Assembly: GCA_011772595.1 (NCBI GenBank)
Contig: WVZH01000565.1
Coordinates: 29,600-41,771 of the forward strand
Direction of reading: 5' to 3'
DNA length: 12,172 nucleotides
DNA from: Anaerolineales bacterium
Lineage (GTDB): Bacteria; Chloroflexota; Anaerolineae; Anaerolineales; E44-bin32
Part shown: positions 5,721-12,172 of the stretch, piece after piece
How the letters are laid out: the number at the start of each line of letters is the position of its first letter
Numbering within the stretch: position 1 is the first letter of the stretch
Notes under the pieces: generated by a model
What the model was told of the DNA's origin: nothing
Database searches by the model: none
The model's input: only the letters and a program-made list of their open reading frames with translations
Position numbers and translations under genes: made by a program

Positions 5721-6894
5721 TTATGCCTAACTCCCGTCCAACTTCACCAAAAATACTGAGCGCTCGATCGATTTGCTCATCGGTGTGCGTTGCCATGTAG
5801 CTGGTGCGCAGCAGCCCTTGATCCGGTGGGACGGCTGGGGAGACCACTGCATTGGTATAAAGCCCGGCTTCGAAACACATCTTCCAGGCCAGGAAGGTCT
5901 CCTCCATGCCGCCGATGATGATGGGGATGATCGGGGTTACGCTAGGACCTGTGTTGAAGCCCATCTCATGCAGGCCGGTCCGCATGCGCTCCGTAACTTC
6001 CCAGAGGCGTTCGCAGTGCTCGGGCTCGTTCTCCATGATGTCCAATGCTGCCAGGACGGCGGCCACATTGGAGGCCGGCATCGATGCACTGAACATCAGT
6101 GAACGGGCGGTATGTTGGATGTAGTGGATGGTGTCCTTGTCTCCGGCGATGAAACCGCCCAGCGATGCGAACGATTTACTGAAGGTTCCCATGATCAGAT
6201 CGACCTGGTCGGTGACTCCGAAGTGCGCTGAAGTGCCGCGCCCACCGCCCATCACCCCAAAGCTGTGGGCGTCGTCAACCATCAGGCGAGCGCCGTGTTT
6301 TTGGCAAACAGGGATGATCTCCGGCAGTGGCGCAAGGTCGCCGCCCATACTGTAGACGCCGTCGACGACAACGAGTTTGCCTGCGCTTTCATCGATCTTG
6401 CCCAGGACGCGATCGAGGTGCTCGAGATCGTTGTGGGAGAAGCGACGCATCTCGCCCAGTGCCAGCATACAACCGTCGACGATACTGGCGTGGTCGTCTT
6501 TGTCGGCAACGACGACGTCGCCGCGCCCCACAATGCAGGAGATCACGCCCAAGTTAACTTGGTACCCGGTGCTGAACACCAGCGCAGCGTCTTTCCCGAC
6601 AAAATTGGCTAGACGCGCTTCGCATTCTTGGTGCAAAGCCAATGTACCGTTGAGGAAACGTGAACCGGTGCAGCTTGTGCCGTAGCGTTCCATCGCGTCG
6701 ATGGCGGCCTTGCGGACGCGCTTGTCGGTAGTTAATCCGAGGTAATTGTTCGAGCCGATCATCAAGATCTTACGTCCTTCGATGACGACTTCCGTGCCTT
6801 CCGTGTCTTCAAGAGGTAAAAAGTAAGGATAAAGTCCTTCCGCCTGCATCTCGCGAGCGAGAGTGAATTGGCGACACTTTTCGAATATGTCCAT
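5713..6894 (-). CDS. spt: Serine palmitoyltransferase-like alpha-oxoamine synthase (PLP)
   Basis: A 393-residue fold-type I PLP enzyme of the alpha-oxoamine synthase family, which condenses an amino acid with an acyl thioester and releases CO2. K240 in GTFSKSFASLGGF is the PLP lysine, H135 in DDHASIVDG stacks on the ring, and D207 and H210 in VDDAHSFG bind the cofactor. R363 in LLRTSYMATH lies where SPT binds the substrate carboxylate. Several blocks favour SPT: TGSRFLNGT, VFSTGYQVNLG, GVYSMGGDLAPL, and FSKS rather than the LGKA-type motif of KBL. The N-terminal GLYPYFLPLE and the PPDQGLLRTSYMATHTDEQI end resemble Bacteroidetes-type SPT as I remember it. Likely product: 3-ketosphinganine from L-serine and a long acyl-CoA or acyl-ACP. 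The ATG at 6894 is preceded by AAAGGA. The SDR gene is coupled downstream. KBL or BioF activity is the main alternative. Confidence 0.85.
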   Translation of the reverse strand: MDIFEKCRQFTLAREMQAEGLYPYFLPLEDTEGTEVVIEGRKILMIGSNNYLGLTTDKRVRKAAIDAMERYGTSCTGSRFLNGTLALHQECEARLANFVGKDAALVFSTGYQVNLGVISCIVGRGDVVVADKDDHASIVDGCMLALGEMRRFSHNDLEHLDRVLGKIDESAGKLVVVDGVYSMGGDLAPLPEIIPVCQKHGARLMVDDAHSFGVMGGGRGTSAHFGVTDQVDLIMGTFSKSFASLGGFIAGDKDTIHYIQHTARSLMFSASMPASNVAAVLAALDIMENEPEHCERLWEVTERMRTGLHEMGFNTGPSVTPIIPIIIGGMEETFLAWKMCFEAGLYTNAVVSPAVPPDQGLLRTSYMATHTDEQIDRALSIFGEVGRELGIID

Positions 6895-6948
6895 TCACTT
6901 GTCCTTTCTCTGTGGGCCTCTCCTTTGGGAGGTGCAATATTTTGAGGA

Positions 6949-7057
6949 CCACCGATCTTCGATGATGTCGTAACTGGCTAATCTCATCTAACCCGGTCGT
7001 CGTGATCCAATCATCTCGACCGGACTACAATTCCCACTGTAGACTTATGATCGGTGG
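6949..7057. repeat. Widely spaced 9-base inverted repeat in the spt leader region
   Basis: CCACCGATC (6949-6957) and GATCGGTGG (7049-7057) are perfect reverse complements about 90 bases apart, both downstream of the predicted minus-strand start for the SPT-like gene. In RNA they could close a long stem. A smaller repeat, CTACA/TGTAG, lies inside (7024-7041). They may also be two sites for one DNA-binding protein, or chance. Confidence 0.3.
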
Positions 7058-7068
7058 AGTCGGACGAG

Positions 7069-7097
7069 AGGATAAAGGGAGAGGGCGAGATTGTCAA
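7069..7097 (-). promoter_or_regulatory. Candidate promoter for the SPT-SDR operon
   Basis: On the minus strand a perfect TTGACA (complement of 7092-7097) is followed after 17 bases by TATCCT (complement of 7069-7074; four of six consensus positions). Transcription would start near 7062, giving a leader of about 165 bases before the ATG at 6894. It is divergent from the serS promoter, 46 bases away. Confidence 0.45.
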
Positions 7098-7142
7098 ATG
7101 ATTCCCTGAAGGACGCAGTCGGGGTAACTGGTGTGTGATCTC

Positions 7143-7170
7143 TTGACTCGGCCTCTTGGGGAAGTATAAT
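7143..7170 (+). promoter_or_regulatory. Sigma-70-type promoter of the serS T-box transcript
   Basis: TTGACT (7143-7148), a 16-base spacer and a perfect TATAAT (7165-7170). The expected start is near 7177, which leaves about 40 bases before the T-box Stem I. This is the best-matching promoter in the window. Confidence 0.7.
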
Positions 7171-7403
7171 CGGGCAAACAACGAATGGGTGCGTAGGCAC
7201 CTCACAAAGACGTGCGCGGAGAGCAGTAGTGCGGACGATCCCCGACAGAGAATCGCCGGTCGGTGTGAGGCGATGGGGGAGCCGTGCGAATCCCCTCCGC
7301 CGACCCCGATTTGGGGTCCGTCGCTCCCGGAGGGGTAGGCACCAGCCGTAAGGGAAGCCGGGTCCGCCCGTTACAGCCTCGAGAGGCCGCAATTGCGGCG
7401 AAA

Positions 7404-7436
7404 GCAGGTGGTACCACGAAAGCCCCCTCGTCCTGC
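7404..7436 (+). promoter_or_regulatory. T-box antiterminator
   Basis: GCAGG (7404-7408) pairs with CCTGC (7432-7436). The seven-base bulge UGGUACC (7409-7415) follows, then ACG (7416-7418) pairs with CGT (7429-7431). This is the classic antiterminator with its tRNA-acceptor-binding bulge. The variable base of the bulge is U7412. Confidence 0.85.
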
Positions 7437-7457
7437 GGATGGGGGGTGGTTTTGTTA
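7413..7457 (+). terminator. T-box intrinsic terminator before serS
   Basis: CCCCC (7423-7427) pairs with the G-run at 7441-7446, extended inside by TCC/GGA around a TGC loop. ACCAC (7413-7417) can pair with GTGGT (7446-7450). A T-rich stretch, TTTTGTT, ends at 7456. It shares bases with the antiterminator, so the two exclude each other. Read-through leads directly to the serS ribosome binding site GGAGG at 7461-7465. Confidence 0.8.
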
Positions 7458-7470
7458 ATCGGAGGTGGAC

Positions 7471-8754
7471 ATGATTGAAATGCGCTTGATCCGTGAGCAT
7501 ACGGATGAGGTGAGATCGGCGCTTGAGAAACTACACGTCGAAGCTCCAATCGACGAGATCCTTACCTTGGATGTCGTGCGGCGGGACATCCTTCAGGAGC
7601 TTGAAGCCTTGCGCCATCAACGAAACATCACCTCTCAAGAGATCGGGCGGATGGAGGACCATGCCCAGCGTCAATCACTGATCGACGAGATGCGAGCCAG
7701 TAACGTACGCATTGGGGACCTGGAAGAAAGGTTGCGGGATGTTGAACACAATCTCGAGCAGGCCATGCTTCAAGTTCCGAATCTGCCTCACGAGAGTGTC
7801 CCAGTTGGTGCCGATGAGAGTGAGAACGTTGTCGTTCGTCAGGAGGGTGATCCAAAATCGCAGGACGATTTTGGTTTCACGCCGCTGCCGCATTGGGAGT
7901 TGGGGCTGAAGTTGGGAATCCTGGATTTTGAACGTGGTGCAAAGCTTGCTGGAAGTCGATTTTATGTCCTCTACGGCTTGGGGGCTCGGCTGCAACGTGC
8001 CTTGATCCAGTGGATGTTGAATTTGCACGTTGAGGAACACGGCTATACCGAGGTCTACCCCCCGTTTTTGGTTAAAGAGGCATGCATGTGGGGCGCGGGG
8101 CAGCTTCCGAAGTTTATCGATAACATTTACCGTGACGTCGAGGACGACCTCTGGATGATCGGTACAGCGGAGATTCCACTTACAAATCTGTATCGAGACG
8201 AGATTCTCAGCGCCGATGATCTGCCAAAGAAATATGTGGCGTATTCAGCCTGTTTCCGTCGTGAGAAGTTTTCGGCCGGACGTGACGTGCGGGGGATCAA
8301 GCGCGGCCATCAATTCGACAAGGTGGAGTTGTACAAGTTCACCAAACCCGAAAATTCTTACCAGGAGCTTGAGAAATTGGTGGTCGACGCCGAGAACGTC
8401 TGCCGTGCGTTAGGCATCCCGCATCGCGTGGTTCAGATGGTGACCGGAGATCTGGGTTTTACTGCGGCAAAGAAATACGATATCGAGATGTGGGCGCCCG
8501 GTTGTAACGAGTGGCTTGAGGTCAGCTCGTGTTCCAACTGTGAAGCTTTTCAAGCCCGGCGCGCTGAGATTCGATATCGTCCCAGTTTGGGGGCGAAACC
8601 CGAGTACTTGCATACAATTAACGGATCCGGCCTCGCCTTGCCAAGAACGGTGATCGCCGTCATGGAGAACTACCAACAAGCGGACGGAAGTATCGTGATT
8701 CCCGAAGTGCTGCGTCCCTGGATGGGCGGGATGGAAGTCATAGAAGCAGGGTAA
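7471..8754 (+). CDS. serS: Serine--tRNA ligase
   Basis: A 427-residue class II aminoacyl-tRNA synthetase that charges tRNA-Ser (and tRNA-Sec where present) with serine in the cytoplasm. Residues 1-100 form the N-terminal coiled-coil arm that grips the long variable arm of the tRNA (from [20 protein letters not shown] on). Seryl-adenylate residues lie in TAEIPLTN (232-239). Motif 2 is [20 protein letters not shown] (262-281), and motif 3 is [18 protein letters not shown] (385-402). Length is normal. I chose the ATG at 7471: GGAGG at 7461-7465 gives good spacing and [10 protein letters not shown] aligns with the usual SerRS beginning. A GTG at 7465 overlaps the ribosome binding site itself. Regulated by the upstream T-box. 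DUF456 follows after 4 bases. Confidence 0.97.
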   Translation: MIEMRLIREHTDEVRSALEKLHVEAPIDEILTLDVVRRDILQELEALRHQRNITSQEIGRMEDHAQRQSLIDEMRASNVRIGDLEERLRDVEHNLEQAMLQVPNLPHESVPVGADESENVVVRQEGDPKSQDDFGFTPLPHWELGLKLGILDFERGAKLAGSRFYVLYGLGARLQRALIQWMLNLHVEEHGYTEVYPPFLVKEACMWGAGQLPKFIDNIYRDVEDDLWMIGTAEIPLTNLYRDEILSADDLPKKYVAYSACFRREKFSAGRDVRGIKRGHQFDKVELYKFTKPENSYQELEKLVVDAENVCRALGIPHRVVQMVTGDLGFTAAKKYDIEMWAPGCNEWLEVSSCSNCEAFQARRAEIRYRPSLGAKPEYLHTINGSGLALPRTVIAVMENYQQADGSIVIPEVLRPWMGGMEVIEAG

Positions 8755-8758
8755 GCTC

Positions 8759-9247
8759 ATGGGGGACATTTTATTGACGATCGCTTTCGGTTTTTTAATG
8801 CTGCTCGGCCTTATAGGCTGCGTCGTTCCTGTGCTTCCTGACCTGATCTTGATCTGGGGCGCGGCTCTTGGTTTTGGGTTGGCCGTTGGTTGGGGAGCAC
8901 GCGGTCCGTGGTATTTTGGTTTGATCTCCCTGTTGGGATTGTTGGGTGCTGCTGCCGAGGTGTGGGTGAGTGGATACGGTGCCCGGAAAGGCGGGGCTTC
9001 GATCTGGGCTATTTTAACGGGAATGGCTCTGGGCACTATGGGATTGCTCACCTCGGGGCCATTCGGCGCGGTAATCGGCATGTTGGGTGGCATTTTCTTG
9101 GTGGAGTACTTGCGCAAGCGAGATATCGAGCGTGCGACGAAAGCCATGCTTGGTACGGGACTCGGTTGTGGGGCTTCCTTGGGGGTCAAGCTGGGTCTTG
9201 GTATTGGAATGGTCGTCGTTTGGGTGCTCTGGGTCCTGGGGGGTTAA
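8759..9247 (+). CDS. DUF456 family membrane protein
   Basis: A 162-residue, glycine-rich, very hydrophobic protein with about five membrane segments and almost no soluble part. The opening (IAFGFLMLLGLIGCVVPVLP, then DLILIWGAAL) and the second block (SGYGARKGGASIWAILTG) match the DUF456 pattern of two similar halves around a G-x-x-P-x-L-P motif. A short cytoplasmic loop with basic and acidic residues (LRKRDIERATKA) follows. Family function is unknown. It begins 4 bases after the serS stop, with only a weak ribosome binding site, so it is probably co-transcribed and under T-box control; whether that has a physiological meaning is unclear. It converges with the HEAT gene with 5 bases between stops. 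Confidence 0.85.
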   Translation: MGDILLTIAFGFLMLLGLIGCVVPVLPDLILIWGAALGFGLAVGWGARGPWYFGLISLLGLLGAAAEVWVSGYGARKGGASIWAILTGMALGTMGLLTSGPFGAVIGMLGGIFLVEYLRKRDIERATKAMLGTGLGCGASLGVKLGLGIGMVVVWVLWVLGG

Positions 9248-9252
9248 TACCT

Positions 9253-9876
9253 TTATAGCTTGAAGAAAAGCATACCGATCCCCAGCCGGTTGAGCCCATC
9301 TTCCGCCCAGTATTGCACGAGGTAGGAAGAGTCGTTCAAAGCGGCAATCAAAGCCGGCACGGCCTGGGGGTTCACGATTTGCGCCAATGAGCGCGTGGCT
9401 TCGATGCGAACACCGGGATGGATGGATCGCGTAGCATCGGATAAGGGCGCAACCGCTGCTGGTCCGACGGCGACCAAGGCGTCGCCTGCCAAGCGAGCGA
9501 CGAGACGATCGGAGTCGCCGAGTGCCTGGATCAAGCCAGGAATTGCCATGGCCGTAGGGCGCAATCGCAAGCCTAATGCTGCACACTGGCGGACAGAAGC
9601 GTCGGGATCATCGAGAGATCGACGTAGGCCGTCCAGGGCTGCAGGTTGTTTGAGGCAAGCAAGTGCACGAGTCGCCCACCAGCGGTGGTTGGGATCGGAA
9701 GAGTAGAGTAGCGACAGCAGCTGAGGCAGTGCGTCCTCTTCCATCTTGACGAGCTCCTGCACGCAGGTTTCTGCGCGTTCTTCATCACCCGAGATTAAAT
9801 CGTCAAGCAAGGAACGGAGCTGGGCATCTTGTGAATTTTTTGCTGTACTTTCGGGGATTTCAGAAACTTCAGGCAT
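9253..9876 (-). CDS. HEAT-repeat (PBS lyase-like) protein
   Basis: A 207-residue cytoplasmic protein. Residues 1-45 are polar and acidic. Then about five HEAT repeats with a spacing near 31 residues begin at about 47, 78, 110, 140 and 171. Each has an A-x-P-x-L helix, a D-P/D-S turn and an R-x-x-A-x-x-x-L helix, for example DPDASVRQCAALGLRL and HPGVRIEATRSLAQI. Such repeats form a curved protein-binding scaffold; no catalytic residues are seen. The ATG at 9876 has no strong ribosome binding site, and another ATG lies 4 bases upstream out of frame. It follows the Trm112-like gene in the same direction after 136 bases with a hairpin but no clear promoter, so it may belong to that operon. The function is not known. 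Confidence 0.85.
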   Translation of the reverse strand: MPEVSEIPESTAKNSQDAQLRSLLDDLISGDEERAETCVQELVKMEEDALPQLLSLLYSSDPNHRWWATRALACLKQPAALDGLRRSLDDPDASVRQCAALGLRLRPTAMAIPGLIQALGDSDRLVARLAGDALVAVGPAAVAPLSDATRSIHPGVRIEATRSLAQIVNPQAVPALIAALNDSSYLVQYWAEDGLNRLGIGMLFFKL

Positions 9877-9993
9877 TCATTGACTGACCAAAACTAGCCG
9901 CGATCACGATTCTAGGTGGTAGGGGCAAAGGACGAAAGCCTCAAGCGAGTTTTGCATTTGCTCGTTTCCCACGACCGGGACGGATCTCGCCCG

Positions 9994-10011
9994 GGAAGAG
10001 GGATCTCTTCC
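9994..10011 (-). terminator. Hairpin directly after the Trm112-like gene
   Basis: GGAAGAG (9994-10000) and CTCTTCC (10005-10011) form a perfect 7-base stem with a 4-base loop, one base after the stop codon on the minus strand. There is no T-tract, so it may slow decay or partly terminate rather than act as a classic terminator. Confidence 0.4.
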
Positions 10012-10012
10012 G

Positions 10013-10237
10013 TTAATCCTCAGGAGGGGGTACTGGCAAGTCTTCGACAGCGACAGCGACCCATTTGTCCCCTTCGTCGATAAGCATGATGGGGATGTCG
10101 TCCTTAATAGGGTACTTACGCTTGCAGTCAGATTCCTGGCAGACAAGCCATGTATCTTTGACAAGTGTGAGATTCCCTTCCTTCTCACGCACGCAATTAG
10201 GGCATCGCAGGATCTCAAGCAAATCTTCGCTGATCAT
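10013..10237 (-). CDS. Trm112/YcaR-like small zinc-ribbon protein
   Basis: A 74-residue protein with a full set of zinc ligands: C12 and C15 in RCPNC, C33 and C38 in VCQESDC. The flanking blocks are those of the Trm112 family (ISEDLLEILRCPNC at the start, KRKYPIKDDIPIMLIDEG after the last cysteine). Eukaryotic and archaeal Trm112 activates methyltransferases that modify tRNA, rRNA or release factor. Bacterial members often sit near methyltransferase or envelope genes, and their role is not settled. The ATG at 10237 has AGGAGAG upstream with 6-base spacing. It lies 74 bases after the VanW stop, and a GGCTTT/AAAGCC hairpin occupies that gap. No methyltransferase is visible in the window. Confidence 0.88.
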   Translation of the reverse strand: MISEDLLEILRCPNCVREKEGNLTLVKDTWLVCQESDCKRKYPIKDDIPIMLIDEGDKWVAVAVEDLPVPPPED

Positions 10238-10272
10238 TTCGCTCTCCTGAGTTGCACGATTCTACCATCTAC

Positions 10273-10287
10273 GGCTTTGTGAAAGCC
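10273..10287 (-). other. Intercistronic hairpin between the VanW and Trm112-like genes
   Basis: GGCTTT (10273-10278) and AAAGCC (10282-10287) form a perfect 6-base stem with a 3-base loop, 24 bases after the VanW stop on the minus strand. There is no T-tract, so read-through into the Trm112-like gene is likely. Confidence 0.35.
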
Positions 10288-10311
10288 ATACCCCTGCTGG
10301 AGGCCGGGCTG

Positions 10312-12153
10312 TCACTCCTTCTCGACCTCTACCCCCTTGGGCAATTTACTTCCCGGACCGAATTCGAAGATCGCGCGCCAGGGCAAATAGCGCGTCTTGA
10401 TGGTGTCCTGGTAGAGCGTTTCACCATTGCGCGTGACAGTGCGGTAGACCACTACATCCATGCCATCCGCTTCGTAATCGATCTGCTTGATCTCATTTTT
10501 CTTCAAATCGGGGTTCTCTTTATAGAGCGGTTTCGGAGCCTCGATCTTGTTGGAGATCTGGCGACTCCATTCCACGGTGCGCTCATCCGAGGTGGAATAG
10601 AATTTCCACAGCAGTTGGTTTCCGTAAATGTACGTCTCGAGCAAAAGCCAATTGGGGGTGTCGTTGGTGAATTTGAAATCCACGATGGGGACAAAGACCG
10701 TGGCATCCAAACCTGTGCCAGGAGAAGCGGGACCTTGCTCGTAGTAGCTGACGCGATATGCGTGCGGATGGCGTTCAACGATAGGGTAACCGCCGAAAAA
10801 AACAGCTCGGAAAAGTGTGGTGCTTACTTGACATACGCCGCCGCCGACGCCCTTGATCGTGCGATTGCCGTAGATGATCAGCGCCTCGGCGTACCCGTTA
10901 TCGAGGCTGATGTCCCCGAGAACGTCAGCCATCGATAACGTCTCCCCCGGCGCGACGAGCAGTCCATGAAAGGCACCGGAGGCTGTCTTGATGTTCTGGA
11001 TTCGCTCACTGCTCGATCCCGAGAAGTACGTAGAAACGACGCTAACTGGTTCGTGAATCCCTAGAGATTCGGCGGTGGCGTCGTCGGTCACGACAGGATC
11101 ATCAAGAATAAATGACAGCGGGATCTCGTGCAGGCCTGCACGTAGTCCATTGTTGACGGCTTCGATTGTCTTGGAGACATCGAGCGTGCGGCCGATTACC
11201 GCTGGTGTCATGAGATCGAGTTCACCGGTATCGTCATTGAAGATAAAACGAGCGTTCTCTGGATCGCGTTCCAGACCCTGGGACAGGGGCTCTAGCACGG
11301 CGGCAAGGGCACCTGCGTCTAGCACGACGTCGTAACCGGCTTCACCATCCTCTTGAACGAGATTGAAACGGATCATGTTGGCCAGGTCGGTAGGATCGAG
11401 AATCCAGGGTCCTGCGTCTGCGGCTGTCAAGGTGAGGGGCTGGGTGAGGAAAGCACGGGCCACAGCGGCTTGCTCGGAAGCGTCGAGGACGAGAGGAAGT
11501 GTATCCTCGACGATCAGAGTGAGATCGGCGTCGTGGAAATGGGTGACCGATTCATTGAGCACGTTCAGGGTGGCCTCAATGTCTAACCGGCGACCGATTT
11601 GCCCTGGGCTCGCTGTGACGTCGGTGCCCCTCACCATCAACTCGGCCTCTATGGTCGGCCGGTCGATCTGTTCAGCGATCCCCTGGAGGTAGAAGCTGCC
11701 CACCCAGTAATCAAAGAGAATGATCGGTGCGACGGGATGACCCTGATGCCAAGCGTCGATCTGTTCCTGGAGCTGCAGGGCGAGCGTTCCTTGTCGGCCT
11801 ACTGAAAGTGCATGGCGGGACATTGCTGGGACGTCGATCAGAACGCCCAACTCGGATGGGCGCACCGTCCAGACCTGCTCGCCGTCGCGCAAGACGATCA
11901 ACCCGGTCTCTGGATAGGTTAGCGCCTGGCCGAGCGCATTTGTAATCTGCTCATAGTTCATGCCGCTCAAGTTGATGCCGGCGACATGCACGCCAGGAAG
12001 CGCTTTATCGGTGTAGAGCAAGCGAACACCGAATAAGAATACGAAGCTGCTGATGAACAAGGCAATGCCGGCTGCAACCAGCACCTGGACAGCGCGCGTG
12101 GCATACAACAGATAATTATTGAAACGCGTGGGAACTGATCGTGTTGAATTCAT
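10312..12153 (-). CDS. Membrane-anchored VanW-domain protein
   Basis: 613 residues from the ATG at 12153. A single membrane anchor (about 21-47) puts the rest outside the cell. Residues about 52-190 and 190-370 look like two PG_binding_4-type modules, each with a G-R-x-L/V-D-type repeat (IGRRLDIEATLNVLN and IGRTLDVSKTIEAVNN). The VanW domain is at about 373-510, with FHGLLVAPGETLSMADVLG, GNRTIKGVGGGVCQVSTTLF and RHPHAYRVSYY. A G5-like tail (about 515-600) has YRTVTRNGETLYQDTIKTRY. Such proteins occur in YoaR-like envelope proteins; the name comes from vancomycin-resistance clusters, but no resistance role is implied. Start is uncertain: no ribosome binding site is seen, a GTG at 12162 is in frame, and the frame stays open to the window edge. 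It appears to head an operon with the Trm112-like gene and perhaps the HEAT gene. Confidence 0.9.
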   Translation of the reverse strand: MNSTRSVPTRFNNYLLYATRAVQVLVAAGIALFISSFVFLFGVRLLYTDKALPGVHVAGINLSGMNYEQITNALGQALTYPETGLIVLRDGEQVWTVRPSELGVLIDVPAMSRHALSVGRQGTLALQLQEQIDAWHQGHPVAPIILFDYWVGSFYLQGIAEQIDRPTIEAELMVRGTDVTASPGQIGRRLDIEATLNVLNESVTHFHDADLTLIVEDTLPLVLDASEQAAVARAFLTQPLTLTAADAGPWILDPTDLANMIRFNLVQEDGEAGYDVVLDAGALAAVLEPLSQGLERDPENARFIFNDDTGELDLMTPAVIGRTLDVSKTIEAVNNGLRAGLHEIPLSFILDDPVVTDDATAESLGIHEPVSVVSTYFSGSSSERIQNIKTASGAFHGLLVAPGETLSMADVLGDISLDNGYAEALIIYGNRTIKGVGGGVCQVSTTLFRAVFFGGYPIVERHPHAYRVSYYEQGPASPGTGLDATVFVPIVDFKFTNDTPNWLLLETYIYGNQLLWKFYSTSDERTVEWSRQISNKIEAPKPLYKENPDLKKNEIKQIDYEADGMDVVVYRTVTRNGETLYQDTIKTRYLPWRAIFEFGPGSKLPKGVEVEKE

Positions 12154-12172
12154 TCGCAGCACACGAGTAGAG

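Larger units (their letters stand above)
7216..7457 (+). ncRNA. T-box riboswitch, serine (UCC specifier), controlling serS
   Basis: A complete transcriptional T-box leader. Stem I closes with GCGGAG (7216-7221) and CTCCGC (7295-7300). Above it is the specifier loop with AGCAGTA on the left and GAATCCC on the right; the triplet UCC (7291-7293) codes for serine. Further stems are GTGCGG/CCGTGC and TCCCC/GGGGA. Then comes the AGAGA bulge and an ATCGCC/GGCGAT apical hairpin with a GGUG-bearing loop. Stem II is GACCCC/GGGGTC (7302-7318). A perfect GCCGC/GCGGC hairpin (7386-7399) fits Stem III. The T-box sequence follows at 7405-7418. Uncharged tRNA-Ser would pair through its anticodon with UCC and through its 3' end with the UGGU bulge, favouring the antiterminator and so serS transcription. 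Folded by eye, not by program. Confidence 0.9.

Noticed and set aside
7465..7470. GTG start for serS two codons upstream of the ATG
   Set aside because: It overlaps the GGAGG ribosome binding site and the SerRS N-terminus fits the ATG at 7471.
8410..9189. Long open frame on the minus strand (259 codons) opposite serS and DUF456
   Set aside because: It lies opposite two well-supported genes; its translation is rich in P, K and N as expected from the antisense of a glycine-rich membrane gene, and no domain is seen.
10252..10938. Open frame on the plus strand (228 codons) opposite the VanW gene
   Set aside because: Antisense to a strong VanW-domain gene, with no recognisable motif and no ribosome binding site; its start covers the hairpin between VanW and Trm112.

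Overview
The window reads as bacterial chromosome, most likely from a Chloroflexota (Anaerolineae-like) genome or metagenome bin. The lineage call is an inference. It rests on a transcriptional T-box upstream of serS (T-boxes are known mainly from Firmicutes, Actinobacteria and Chloroflexota), on short GC-rich palindromic repeats with a GCC centre in the spacers, and on a large membrane-anchored VanW protein with a zinc-ribbon Trm112 protein downstream. No marker gene settles it.

Layout. 1-1491 (+) is the 3' part of a GT-C membrane glycosyltransferase. 1586-2657 (+) is a complete Xre/ParS-type antitoxin and RES-domain toxin operon with its own promoter and a palindrome inside the promoter. 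2658-3471 (+) is a regulated-looking spacer followed by a GNAT acetyltransferase. 3677-6894 (-) holds three co-directional genes, in transcription order a serine-palmitoyltransferase-like enzyme, an extended SDR reductase/epimerase with a start overlapping the first gene, and, after a spacer with a palindromic repeat, a tandem hotdog thioesterase. 7143-9247 (+) is a T-box-controlled serS followed 4 bases later by a DUF456 membrane protein. 9253-12153 (-) is a VanW protein, a Trm112-like zinc ribbon and a HEAT-repeat protein. DUF456 and the HEAT gene converge with only 5 bases between their stop codons.

How the genes may work together. The most interesting block is 3677-6894. The PLP enzyme carries signatures of serine palmitoyltransferase rather than of KBL or BioF, and the coupled SDR could reduce the 3-keto product. 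That suggests a sphingoid-base (ceramide-type lipid) route, with the thioesterase perhaps handling acyl chains. This block is divergent from serS, whose leader senses uncharged tRNA-Ser, so two serine-consuming functions sit back to back. The T-box can be folded by eye: Stem I with a UCC (Ser) specifier, Stem II, Stem III, a T-box antiterminator and a competing terminator.

Four copies of one palindromic repeat family lie between 1.6 and 4.7 kb, one in each spacer there, and none was seen in the rest of the window. Of the spacers, only 2658-2964 is both longer than 300 bases and without a gene or RNA element. It holds a small hairpin, a repeat copy, two candidate promoters and an AT-rich palindrome.
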